Source: Nocardioides sp. dk884
GTDB lineage: Bacteria > Actinomycetota > Actinomycetes > Propionibacteriales > Nocardioidaceae
Assembly (NCBI RefSeq): GCF_009557055.1
Contig: NZ_CP045649.1
Span: 1,525,501 to 1,589,500, forward strand
Direction: 5' to 3'
DNA length: 64,000 nt
A program made the translations under genes and the position numbers. Positions 7,784 to 14,947 of the stretch are shown here, piece by piece (position 1 is the first letter of the stretch; each line of letters opens with the position of its first letter). The notes under the pieces are model-generated. The model made no database searches. It worked only from the letters and a program-made list of their open reading frames with translations, and was not told where the DNA came from.

Positions 7784-8653
7784 CTAGTCGCGCGCCCGCT
7801 CGCCGTCCCGGCGCACGACCTGCGCCAGCACCTCCGGCGCCGCGCGGAAGGTGATGGTGCGCACGAGGCCGTCCTCGACGGTGAAGTCGAAGACCACCTT
7901 CGCGGCGCCGAGGTGGAACCACGCGGTCCCGGGGCGCTCGCCGACGAAGACAGGGAGCGCGGCGGTGGCGCTTCCGTTGAAGAACGTCGCCACCTCCTGG
8001 CGCCCCGCGATCCGCTCCGGGGTGCCGGCCAGGACCGCGGCGTCGTCGGCGCCCACGGAGGCGTCGGGGGCGAGCAGCCGCAGCAGCCGCTCGAAGTCGC
8101 CCGCCTTCGCTGCGGCCATGAACGCGTCGACCACCTCCCAGTCCGTCAGGCGGTCCTCCGCACGCGGCTGCGCGACCTTGGCCCGTGCCCGCGAGGCGAG
8201 CTTGCGGGCCGCGGTCGGCGTGGTGTCCAGCACCGCTGCGATCGTCGGGAACTCGAAGCCGAAGCTGTCGTGCAGCACGAACGCCACCCGCTCGCGCGGG
8301 GAGAGCCGGTCGAGCACCACCTGGAGCGCGTGGCCCACGGAGTCCGCGAGCACCACGTCGTCGGCCGGGTCGCCGCCGGTCTCTGCGGCATCCGCGGGCT
8401 CGACCTCGGCGACCGGTTCCGGGGTGCGGGCGCGCAGCCGGTCCAGGCACAGCCGGGTGGTCACGGTGGTCAGCCAGGCCGGCAGGCTCTCGACCGTGGC
8501 GTCGCTGCGGTGCAGCCGCAGCCACGCCTGCTGCACGATGTCCTCGGCCTCCGCGTGGTCGCCCAGCACCCGGGCCGCGATCGCGACCAGGCGCGGCCGC
8601 TCCGCCTCGAACCGCTCCGCCTCGGCCTGCGTGCTCCCGTCCACGGCGTCCAC
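7784..8653 (-). CDS. ECF sigma factor with SnoaL-like C-terminal domain (SigJ-like)
   Basis: The 289-residue protein has sigma region 2 near residues 15-80 (VLGDHAEAEDIVQQAWLRLH), region 4 near residues 115-165 (LSPRERVAFVLHDSFGF, then ATARKLASRARAKV-like helix), and a C-terminal SnoaL/NTF2-like domain from about residue 175. This architecture is that of SigJ/ECF41-type factors, whose own C-terminal domain replaces an anti-sigma factor. The DGGGK linker motif of classical ECF41 is not present (the position reads VGADDAAVLAGTPERI), so it may belong to a sister group. It follows an SDR gene by 25 nt on the same strand, matching the usual pairing with an oxidoreductase. Confidence 0.88.
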   Translation of the reverse strand: MDAVDGSTQAEAERFEAERPRLVAIAARVLGDHAEAEDIVQQAWLRLHRSDATVESLPAWLTTVTTRLCLDRLRARTPEPVAEVEPADAAETGGDPADDVVLADSVGHALQVVLDRLSPRERVAFVLHDSFGFEFPTIAAVLDTTPTAARKLASRARAKVAQPRAEDRLTDWEVVDAFMAAAKAGDFERLLRLLAPDASVGADDAAVLAGTPERIAGRQEVATFFNGSATAALPVFVGERPGTAWFHLGAAKVVFDFTVEDGLVRTITFRAAPEVLAQVVRRDGERARD

Positions 8654-8678
8654 CCTCCCACCCGGGCGGGCCGGGCGC

Positions 8679-9470
8679 TCAGATCATCGTCGTCAGGACG
8701 CCGCCGTCGGCACGGATCGCCGCTCCGTTGGTCGCCGCCGAGAGCGGGCTGGCGAGGAAGAGCGCGAGGTCGGCGATCTCCCCAGGCTCGATGAACCGCT
8801 CCAGCAGGGAGGTTCGGCTGCCCCCGATGATCGCCGCCTTCAGGTCCTCGGGGTCCACGCCCTGGGCGTCGGCGAGCCCGCGGACCGTGCCGGCGACGCC
8901 GTCGGAGTACGTCGGCCCGCCGAGGATCGTGTTCACCGTGACCGCTGTCCCGCGGGTGAGCTTGGCCAGGCCGTTGCCCAGGGCGAGGCCGGCGGCCTTG
9001 GTGACCCCGTAGTGCACCATGTCGGCCGGGATGTTCACCCCGGACTCGCTGCCGATGAAGATGATCCGCCCCCAGCCCGCGTCGAGCATGCCGCGGAGCA
9101 GGTGGCGCGAGAGTCGCACGCCGCTCAACAGGTTGACCTCGAGGTAGTGCTGCCACTCCTCGTCCGAGATCTCCTCGAACGCCCGGAGGTCGAAGAGGCC
9201 GACGTTGTTCACCAGGATGTCGACGCCGCTCAGCGAGTCCAGGAGCCGGCGCACCTCACCGGGATCGCCGAAGTCGGCCGCGAGTCCCGAGACCGACCCG
9301 TCAGGGACCTCGGCACGCAGTCGCTCGATCGCGGCATCGAGCCGGTCCTGGCTGCGTCCGTTGAGGACGACCGCCGCCCCCTCGTGGAGCAGACCAGAGG
9401 CGACCGCGTAGCCGATGCCCTGGGTCGACCCACTGATGAAGGCCTTCTTGCCGGTCAGCTGCAGATCCAT
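8679..9470 (-). CDS. Short-chain dehydrogenase/reductase
   Basis: The 263-residue SDR has the nucleotide-binding motif as SGSTQGIG at residues 12-20, the NNVG structural motif, a catalytic Ser in GSESGVN and the Y-x-x-x-K pair in HYGVTKAA. Preference for NADP or NAD is unclear; the arginine after strand 2 (NGRSQDR) favours NADP. A GAAGGA site precedes the ATG. Transcription probably starts from the sigma-70-type promoter at 9528-9556, which overlaps two palindromes; the divergent MarR gene is the likely repressor. The ECF gene downstream may be co-transcribed. Substrate unknown. Confidence 0.92.
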   Translation of the reverse strand: MDLQLTGKKAFISGSTQGIGYAVASGLLHEGAAVVLNGRSQDRLDAAIERLRAEVPDGSVSGLAADFGDPGEVRRLLDSLSGVDILVNNVGLFDLRAFEEISDEEWQHYLEVNLLSGVRLSRHLLRGMLDAGWGRIIFIGSESGVNIPADMVHYGVTKAAGLALGNGLAKLTRGTAVTVNTILGGPTYSDGVAGTVRGLADAQGVDPEDLKAAIIGGSRTSLLERFIEPGEIADLALFLASPLSAATNGAAIRADGGVLTTMI

Positions 9471-9509
9471 GTCGCGTCCTTCTCGTCAGACCGTACGGCA
9501 GGCCGGATG

Positions 9510-9525
9510 ACTTGCTTGGTCAAGT
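9510..9525. promoter_or_regulatory. Putative MarR operator 1
   Basis: ACTTG-N6-CAAGT, perfect 5-bp arms. It lies just downstream of the SDR -10 box, over the expected transcription start. The same arm sequence and spacing recur at 9543-9558. Confidence 0.75.
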
Positions 9526-9527
9526 GA

Positions 9528-9556
9528 AATCTAGAAACGATCACTTGCTCAGTCAA
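9528..9556 (-). promoter_or_regulatory. Sigma-70-type promoter for the SDR gene
   Basis: On the minus strand TTGACT (9551-9556) and TAGATT (9528-9533) are separated by exactly 17 nt, unusually canonical for this genome. The -35 hexamer overlaps operator 2 and the start region overlaps operator 1, so a dimer at either site would block polymerase. Confidence 0.7.
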
Positions 9557-9558
9557 GT
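9543..9558. promoter_or_regulatory. Putative MarR operator 2
   Basis: Second copy of ACTTG-N6-CAAGT, centred 33 bp (about three helical turns) from the first, so two dimers would sit on the same DNA face. It overlaps the SDR -35 box. Confidence 0.75.
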
Positions 9559-9588
9559 CACGGCGATGCTCGTGGGCGCTTCATCGCC

Positions 9589-9594
9589 TACCCT
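9589..9594 (+). promoter_or_regulatory. Leaderless -10 box (TACCCT) for the MarR gene
   Basis: TACCCT then 6 nt then ATG at 9601. Operator 2 ends about 30 bp upstream, where bound repressor could also limit the regulator's own promoter. Confidence 0.55.
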
Positions 9595-9600
9595 GCTCGC

Positions 9601-10101
9601 ATGCCAGACCCCAGCGACCGCACCGCCCTCAGCGACGAGAACCTCGAGACCTGGTCCGCGGTGGCGACGCTGCTGGAGTGGCTTCCTGCGGCGCTCGACG
9701 CCCAGCTGCAACGCGACGCGGGCGTGACCCACTTCGAGTACGGCGTGCTGTTCGCGCTCGGCGACGCCCCCGAGCGCACGCTGCGGATGAGCACCCTGGC
9801 CGGCTACTCCCACAGCTCGCTGTCACGGCTGTCCCGCGCGGTGGCCCGGCTCGAGGCGAAGGGATGGGTGCGACGCGCGCCCGACCCGAGCGACGGGCGC
9901 TACACCCTGGCCACCCTGACCGATCTGGGGACGCAGAAGGTCGCCCAGGCCGCACCCGGGCACGTCGAGCTGGTCGAGCGCGTGGTCTTCGGGTCCCTGA
10001 CCCGGGCCCAGGCGCGCCAGCTCGGGGAGATCAGCCGGCGCATCACGGGCGCGATCCGGTCCGAGGACGGCTGGCGGCCGGCCTCGCAGGCGGCTCGCTG
10101 A
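9601..10101 (+). CDS. MarR-family transcriptional regulator
   Basis: The 166-residue protein has a winged helix-turn-helix: LEWLPAALDAQLQRDAGVTH (dimer helices), recognition region LAGYSHSSLSRLSRAVARLE, and the wing signature WVRRAPDPSDGRYTLATLT, where D-x-R is the conserved wing contact. It is divergent from the SDR gene, and the 130-bp gap holds two identical palindromes with 33-bp spacing. It most likely represses both genes and is released by a small phenolic or lipophilic ligand, as for the family. The ligand is unknown. Confidence 0.92.
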   Translation: MPDPSDRTALSDENLETWSAVATLLEWLPAALDAQLQRDAGVTHFEYGVLFALGDAPERTLRMSTLAGYSHSSLSRLSRAVARLEAKGWVRRAPDPSDGRYTLATLTDLGTQKVAQAAPGHVELVERVVFGSLTRAQARQLGEISRRITGAIRSEDGWRPASQAAR

Positions 10102-10122
10102 CCACCCGGGCGGGCCGGAGGC

Positions 10123-11598
10123 TCAGATCTCCGCCCACCCCTTCGCGCGCTCGACGGCCGCGAGCCAGCGGCGGTGGTCGGCGTCGGCGTCCTCGCGGGC
10201 GCGGGTCGGGGTGAAGGCGCGGTCCAGGGTCCAGGTCTCGCGCAGCTCGTCGGTGGAGGACCACACGCCGGTGCCGAGCCCGGCCAGGAACGCCGCGCCC
10301 AGCGCGGTGGTCTCGATCGTCCGCGGCCGCTCGACCGGTACGCCGACCTGGTCGGCCTGGATCTGGCAGAGCAGGTCGTTGGCCGCGGCCCCGCCGTCGA
10401 CGCGCAGCGCGGACGGCTCGCCGGGCATCGTCTCCAGCACGTCGCGCACCTCGAAGGCGATCGCCTCCAAGGTGGCGCGCACCAGATGGGCGCGGGTGGT
10501 GCCGCGGGTGATGCCGACGATCAGCCCGCGCGCGTGCGGGTCCCAGTGCGGGGCGCCGAGACCGGTGAGCGCGGGCACGAAGACCACGCCGTCCGAGGAC
10601 GACACGGTGGCCGCGATCGCGGCCGTCTCCGCCGCGGAGCCGACCAGCTGCAGCCCGTCGCGCAGCCACTGCACTGCCGCGCCGGTCACGAAGATGGACC
10701 CCTCGAGGGCATAGGTCAGCTCACCCTCGGGGGAGCGCCAGGCGGCCGTGGAGAGCAGCCCGGCGTCCGAGCGCTCCAGGGTGGTGCCGGTGTTGGTGAG
10801 GATGAAGGACCCGGTGCCGTAGGTGCACTTGGAGTCGCCGACGTCGAAGCAGGTCTGCCCGAACAGCGCCGACTGCTGGTCCCCGGCGATGCCGGCGATC
10901 GGCAGCGAGAGGTCGAGGAACGTGCGCGGGTCGGTCACCGCGACCTCGCCCCAGTTGGGCACCAGCTCGGGCAGCGCGTCGTCCGGCACCCCGAACAGCT
11001 CGCACAGCTCCTTGCTCCACGTGCCGGCCTCGAGGTCGAGCAGCAGGGTGCGGCTGGCGTTGGAGATGTCGGTGACGTGGTGCAGGCCGCGGGTCATCCG
11101 GGCGATCAGGTAGGAGTCGACGGTGCCGATCGCGTAGCGCCCCGACTCCACCAGCGCCCAGGTGTGCGGCTCGTGCTCGGCCAGCCAGGCCAGCTTGGTC
11201 GCGGAGAAGTACGGGTCCAGCCGCAGCCCGGTCAGCTCGCGGACCCGGTCCTCGTGCCCGGCCTCGCGCAGCCGCACGCACACGTCCGCCGTACGCCGGT
11301 CCTGCCACACGATCGCGCGCCGCGGGGAGCCCAGGGTGTCGCGGTCCCACAGCAGCACCGTCTCGCGCTGGTTGGTGATCCCGACGGCGGTCAGGGCGGA
11401 GCGGTCCACCCGGGTGAGCACCTCGCGGACCGCCTCGAGGGTGGCCTGCCAGATCTCCTCGGGTGCGTGCTCGACCCAGCCGGGCCGCGGGAAGTGCTGC
11501 CGGAACTCCTGCGACGCGCTGGCCTCGACGCCTCCCTCGGGGGTGACGACGACTGCTGTCACACCGGTGGTGCCGGCGTCGATGGCCAGAACGCTCAT
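10123..11598 (-). CDS. glpK: Glycerol kinase
   Basis: A 491-residue FGGY kinase that phosphorylates glycerol to sn-glycerol 3-phosphate in the cytoplasm. Visible features are the N-terminal phosphate loop IDAGTTGVTAVVV, the FGGY signature region from YGTGSFILTNTG onward, and DGGAAANDLLCQIQAD with the ALGAAFLAG segment near the C-terminus. Length is normal for GlpK. The ATG at 11598 is preferred over an upstream in-frame ATG because TAGGGT ends 7 nt before it. There is no neighbouring glpF or glpD, so it is a lone catabolic gene here. The family is certain and glycerol specificity very likely. Confidence 0.93.
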   Translation of the reverse strand: MSVLAIDAGTTGVTAVVVTPEGGVEASASQEFRQHFPRPGWVEHAPEEIWQATLEAVREVLTRVDRSALTAVGITNQRETVLLWDRDTLGSPRRAIVWQDRRTADVCVRLREAGHEDRVRELTGLRLDPYFSATKLAWLAEHEPHTWALVESGRYAIGTVDSYLIARMTRGLHHVTDISNASRTLLLDLEAGTWSKELCELFGVPDDALPELVPNWGEVAVTDPRTFLDLSLPIAGIAGDQQSALFGQTCFDVGDSKCTYGTGSFILTNTGTTLERSDAGLLSTAAWRSPEGELTYALEGSIFVTGAAVQWLRDGLQLVGSAAETAAIAATVSSSDGVVFVPALTGLGAPHWDPHARGLIVGITRGTTRAHLVRATLEAIAFEVRDVLETMPGEPSALRVDGGAAANDLLCQIQADQVGVPVERPRTIETTALGAAFLAGLGTGVWSSTDELRETWTLDRAFTPTRAREDADADHRRWLAAVERAKGWAEI

Positions 11599-11605
11599 GG
11601 GCGGC

Positions 11606-11611
11606 ACCCTA
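11606..11611 (-). promoter_or_regulatory. Leaderless -10 box (TAGGGT) for glpK
   Basis: TAGGGT on the minus strand, 7 nt from the ATG at 11598. It supports the shorter start, because the alternative ATG nine nt upstream would lie against the box itself. Confidence 0.55.
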
Positions 11612-11636
11612 GCGAGGGGGCCCGCCCCGCGGGCGC

Positions 11637-12449
11637 TCAGTCGGCGCGGACGATCTCCAGCACCCGCCGGTCCACCCAGGACAGGTCGGGCGCGACGCGC
11701 ATCTCGAGGTTCTCCACGCCCACCCAGGTGCGGAAGTCCGGCTGCCCGGCGGCGCGGGCGTGCTCCTCCAGCGACTGCTCGAGCTCGGGGGTGACGACGA
11801 CCTTGTCCTCCTCGCTCGAGGCGGTGAGGTAGAGGTCGTTGAGGCCCAGCAGCCGCTCCAGCTCCGGGATCGGCGCGGCGTGGTCGTCGACGCGCAGGTC
11901 GACGGCGATGTCGTCGTTGCCGCCGTACCCCGCCTCGTCGCGTACGACGAGCAGCGCGGCGGACTGCCGCCCGCGCCAGTCGCCTCCGGCGGCGTCGCCG
12001 GCGGCCAGCGCGGCGAGCAACCGGCGCTCGAAGGGCTCCTCGGCGCTCTCGAGCCAGGTGCGCTCCATCGCCTCGATGACCTCGGGGCCGGCCAGGCAGT
12101 TGCCCTGGATGGCGTAGCCGTCACCGGTGGTGTGACCCGCGTAGGTGACGCAGCCGCGCCCGGTGTGGCTGGCGGCGCCGCCGTCGGAGTCGACGATGCC
12201 GACCTGGCGGTGCTCGCGGCCCTCGTCCTCCTCGAGCAGCCGCTCCAGCGCGATCTCGGCGGTCGCGCCCTCGTCGAGGTGGGACAGCGCCAGCCCCTTG
12301 TAGGCGACGTTGGCGTCGGCCTGGGTCGCGATCGCGCCCACCTGCGCGACGGCGGCCGGCACGGCGGAGCCCACCGCGAGGAACTTGGAGGCGACGGCGA
12401 CGCCCCAGGACTCTCCGTCGGCGGACCGGGCCACGATCGAGAACGTCAT
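11637..12449 (-). CDS. DUF1028 protein (Ntn-hydrolase-like)
   Basis: The 270-residue protein starts MTFSIVARSADGESWGVAVAS and continues with AVGAIATQADANVAYK-like segments typical of DUF1028, an Ntn-hydrolase-fold family. The glycine-rich core (HTGRGCVTYAGHTTGDGYA) and IQGNCLAGPEVIEAMERTW match the family body. A C-terminal peptidoglycan-binding-like region is present in some members; here residues about 200-270 form a separate acidic segment. No substrate is established for the family. It begins behind a clear leaderless -10 box and is divergent from the membrane protein gene at 12516. Confidence 0.85.
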   Translation of the reverse strand: MTFSIVARSADGESWGVAVASKFLAVGSAVPAAVAQVGAIATQADANVAYKGLALSHLDEGATAEIALERLLEEDEGREHRQVGIVDSDGGAASHTGRGCVTYAGHTTGDGYAIQGNCLAGPEVIEAMERTWLESAEEPFERRLLAALAAGDAAGGDWRGRQSAALLVVRDEAGYGGNDDIAVDLRVDDHAAPIPELERLLGLNDLYLTASSEEDKVVVTPELEQSLEEHARAAGQPDFRTWVGVENLEMRVAPDLSWVDRRVLEIVRAD

Positions 12450-12455
12450 GGCTGA

Positions 12456-12461
12456 AGGTTA
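12456..12461 (-). promoter_or_regulatory. Leaderless -10 box (TAACCT) for the DUF1028 gene
   Basis: TAACCT then 6 nt then the ATG at 12449, minus strand. Confidence 0.55.
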
Positions 12462-12504
12462 GACAGGCCCGCGCGTTCCCCGGCGATCGGCGTGCCGCCG
12501 CCGT

Positions 12505-12510
12505 TACGGT
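12505..12510 (+). promoter_or_regulatory. Leaderless -10 box (TACGGT) for the gene at 12516
   Basis: TACGGT then 5 nt then GTG at 12516. With the opposite box at 12456-12461, both promoters of this divergent pair fit within about 55 bp. Confidence 0.5.
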
Positions 12511-12515
12511 GAGCC

Positions 12516-13181
12516 GTGCTCAACGACGTCTCGCGCCGAACCCGCCTGTACACCTTCGTCATGGGGCTGAGCGTCGGTCTGGTCTTCGGCCCCTTGGTGG
12601 CGACCATCGCCCGGCCCCTCGACGTCGGCACCGGCTCCGTGATCGCCTTCCCTGTCGCCGCGATCGTCGTCATGGTCCTGGCGAGCAACGTGATGTTCGC
12701 GTCGCTGTACCTCGACACCTTCCGCTTCTGGGAACAGGTGGTCATCGGGTCCCAGGAGATCGTGGCTGGCACCGTCTCGACGGTCTCAGTACCGGGCCGC
12801 GTGCTGACGCACCGGATCTCGCGCGGCCGACCGCACTTCTCGATCCTCGGCGGCCGGCAGGCGGGGGAGGGACTGCTGCTGCCCGTCACGGTCGTCGGCG
12901 ACGGCCCGCCGCGGCGCGTCGCCCTCCTCGCGCCGGTCCTGCCCGCGCTCCAGCACCGGGACGCGCCGCTCGTGGTGGCCCTGCACCCGGAGCGCCCGGA
13001 GGTGGGCGTCCTCGACGACCGGGTCGGCGTCGCCGACCTCGAGGCCGCCGCCCACGACCCGCGCTGGGCCGACCGGCTGCCGACCAACGGCAGCACCGCC
13101 GGAGGCTGGGGGAAGCTGGTGGCGTGTGGCCTGGCCGGTGCGTTGGTGGCAGGCGTGCCCGTGTTCGCGCTGCTCACCTGA
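12516..13181 (+). CDS. Membrane protein of unknown function
   Basis: A 221-residue protein with two N-terminal membrane helices (about residues 12-32 and 41-64), a soluble middle of about 130 residues, and a C-terminal hydrophobic segment (LVACGLAGALVAGVPVFALLT) ending at the stop. The soluble part has beta-rich stretches (EIVAGTVSTVSVPGR, GLLLPVTVVGDGPPRRVALLAP) but no motif I recognise. It is separated from pfkA by 77 nt. I cannot assign a role. Confidence 0.7.
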   Translation: MLNDVSRRTRLYTFVMGLSVGLVFGPLVATIARPLDVGTGSVIAFPVAAIVVMVLASNVMFASLYLDTFRFWEQVVIGSQEIVAGTVSTVSVPGRVLTHRISRGRPHFSILGGRQAGEGLLLPVTVVGDGPPRRVALLAPVLPALQHRDAPLVVALHPERPEVGVLDDRVGVADLEAAAHDPRWADRLPTNGSTAGGWGKLVACGLAGALVAGVPVFALLT

Positions 13182-13258
13182 GCGACCGCGCTGGCCGCGG
13201 CTCGGCTGTCGTCGCTAGGGTCGCTGGTGGAACATCCACGGACGAACCAGGAGGACCC

Positions 13259-14287
13259 ATGCGCGTCGGAGTGCTGACCGGAGGCGGGGACTGCCCGGGC
13301 CTGAACGCGGTGATCCGCGCTGTCGTCCGCAAGGGCGTGCGCGAGCACGGCTTCGAGTTCGTCGGCTACCGCGACGGCTGGAAGGGCCCCCTGGAGGGCC
13401 TGACCATGGAGCTCGGCATCGAGCAGTGCCGCGGCATCCTGCCCCGCGGTGGCACGATCCTCGGCTCCTCGCGCACCAACCCGTTCGCGATCGAGGGCGG
13501 TGTCGAGCGGATCAAGGACAACCTGGCCGCGCACGGCGTCGACGCGCTGGTCGCGATCGGCGGCGAGGACACCCTCGGCGTCGCCACCAAGCTCGCCGAC
13601 CTCGGCGTCAACGTCGTCGGCGTGCCCAAGACGATCGACAACGACCTGTCCGGCACCGACTTCACCTTCGGCTTCGACACGGCCGTCAACATCGCCGTCG
13701 AGGCGATCGACCGGCTGCACACCACCGCGGAGTCCCACCACCGCGCGCTGGTCGTCGAGGTCATGGGTCGCCACGCGGGCTGGATCGCGCTGCACTCCGG
13801 CATCGCCGGCGGCGCCAGCGTCGTGCTCATCCCCGAGCAGCCCTTCGACATCGAGAAGGTCTGCGCCCACGTCGAGACCCGGTTCGTCTCCGAGTACGCC
13901 CCGATCATCGTGGTCTCCGAGGGCGCGGTCCCGGTCGCGGGCGGCGACATGACCGTGCAGTCCGGCGAGGTCGACGCCTTCGGGCACGTGCGCCTCGGCG
14001 GCATCGGCGACCGGATCGCCCAGGAGATCGAGCAGCGCACCGGCAAGGAGGCCCGCGCGGTCGTGCTCGGCCACGTGCAGCGCGGCGGCACCCCGTCGGC
14101 CTTCGACCGCTGGCTGGCCACCCGCTGCGGCCTGCACGCCATCGACGCGGTCGCCGACGGCGAGTTCGGCGTGATGGTCGCCCTGCGCGGCACCGACATG
14201 GTCCGCATCCCGCTGATCGAGGCCACCGGCGAGCTCAAGGTCGTCAGCCCGGAGGAGTACGCCGAGGCGGAGGTCTTCTTCGGCTGA
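13259..14287 (+). CDS. pfkA: 6-phosphofructokinase
   Basis: The 342-residue enzyme phosphorylates fructose 6-phosphate in glycolysis. It has the N-terminal GVLTGGGDCPGLNAVIR loop, catalytic PKTIDNDL, the MGRHAGW substrate site and LGHVQRGGTPSAFDR. At the two positions that usually decide the phosphoryl donor it reads GGEDT (Asp where ATP enzymes have Gly) and PKTIDND (Lys where many ATP enzymes have Gly). These are typical of PPi-type and mixed group III actinobacterial enzymes, so the donor is ambiguous. An AGGAGG site precedes the ATG. The 3' end overlaps the convergent gene at 14244-14939 by 44 bp. Confidence 0.93.
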   Translation: MRVGVLTGGGDCPGLNAVIRAVVRKGVREHGFEFVGYRDGWKGPLEGLTMELGIEQCRGILPRGGTILGSSRTNPFAIEGGVERIKDNLAAHGVDALVAIGGEDTLGVATKLADLGVNVVGVPKTIDNDLSGTDFTFGFDTAVNIAVEAIDRLHTTAESHHRALVVEVMGRHAGWIALHSGIAGGASVVLIPEQPFDIEKVCAHVETRFVSEYAPIIVVSEGAVPVAGGDMTVQSGEVDAFGHVRLGGIGDRIAQEIEQRTGKEARAVVLGHVQRGGTPSAFDRWLATRCGLHAIDAVADGEFGVMVALRGTDMVRIPLIEATGELKVVSPEEYAEAEVFFG

Positions 14288-14939
14288 CGCTCACCGCGCC
14301 GTGCTCGTCCACGGCGTGCAGCGCCGTCGCGGCGCCGAGCTCGTCGGGACCGATCTCGACGACCTCGGCGCCGGTGCGGGCGTCCTCCTGCTCGACCGCC
14401 CAGCCGGTCCACGGCCCGCCGGCCGGGCGCGCCCAGCGCCCGCCCAGCAGCAGGTACGGCGTGCCGGCCGAGGAGGTCCGCAGCGCGCCGGTCGCCTCGG
14501 TGCGCAGCAGCAGCACGCCGTCCTCGTGGACAGTCGCCGCCTCCAGGCGCGAGAGCATCGGCAGCCCGGCGGTCGGGGATGAGGCCGGCCACGGCCACGG
14601 CGACACCCGCTCCTCGAGCACCCGCGTCCCGTCCGGCGCCTCGACCGGTACGACGCGGGTCCAGGGACGCCCCAGGCCGCGCACCAGGTGCCGCTCCCAG
14701 CCGCCCAGCACGTCGACCGGCCCGTCCCACGCCGCGCGCAGCCGCGCCCAGGGGAGCGGGTCGAGGTCGGCACCCGCCAGCGCCGCGACCGCCCGCGCCC
14801 CGGCCTCGGCGCGCGGCAGCGCCGCGGGACACGGCACAGCGAGGCGGAAGCCGACCCCGAGGAACGTCGGCACCAGCCGGGTCCAGCCGCGCTCGTCGAG
14901 GTCGACGGGCTCCCCGTCGTACCAGGTCCGGGCGGGCAC
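14244..14939 (-). CDS. Unrecognised third gene of the murL-murD2 operon
   Basis: The 231-residue protein begins 8 nt after the murD2 stop, on the same strand, so it is very probably co-transcribed and coupled. GTG at 14939 is the first start after that stop (V-P-A-R-T-W-Y-D-G-E). No known domain is evident. Visible features are a tryptophan-rich first half (WTRLVPTFLGVGFRLAVPCP, WARLRAAWDGPVDVLGGWE), the strand-like WTRVVPVEAPDGTRVLEE, a GGRWARPAGGPWTGWAVEQE segment and a basic Arg/Pro tail. No signal peptide or membrane helix. Its last 44 bp run antisense into pfkA. Linkage suggests a role in cell-wall precursor synthesis, which is inference only. Confidence 0.7.
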   Translation of the reverse strand: MPARTWYDGEPVDLDERGWTRLVPTFLGVGFRLAVPCPAALPRAEAGARAVAALAGADLDPLPWARLRAAWDGPVDVLGGWERHLVRGLGRPWTRVVPVEAPDGTRVLEERVSPWPWPASSPTAGLPMLSRLEAATVHEDGVLLLRTEATGALRTSSAGTPYLLLGGRWARPAGGPWTGWAVEQEDARTGAEVVEIGPDELGAATALHAVDEHGAVSVSRRRPPPRRTPPG

Positions 14940-14947
14940 GGTCGCGC

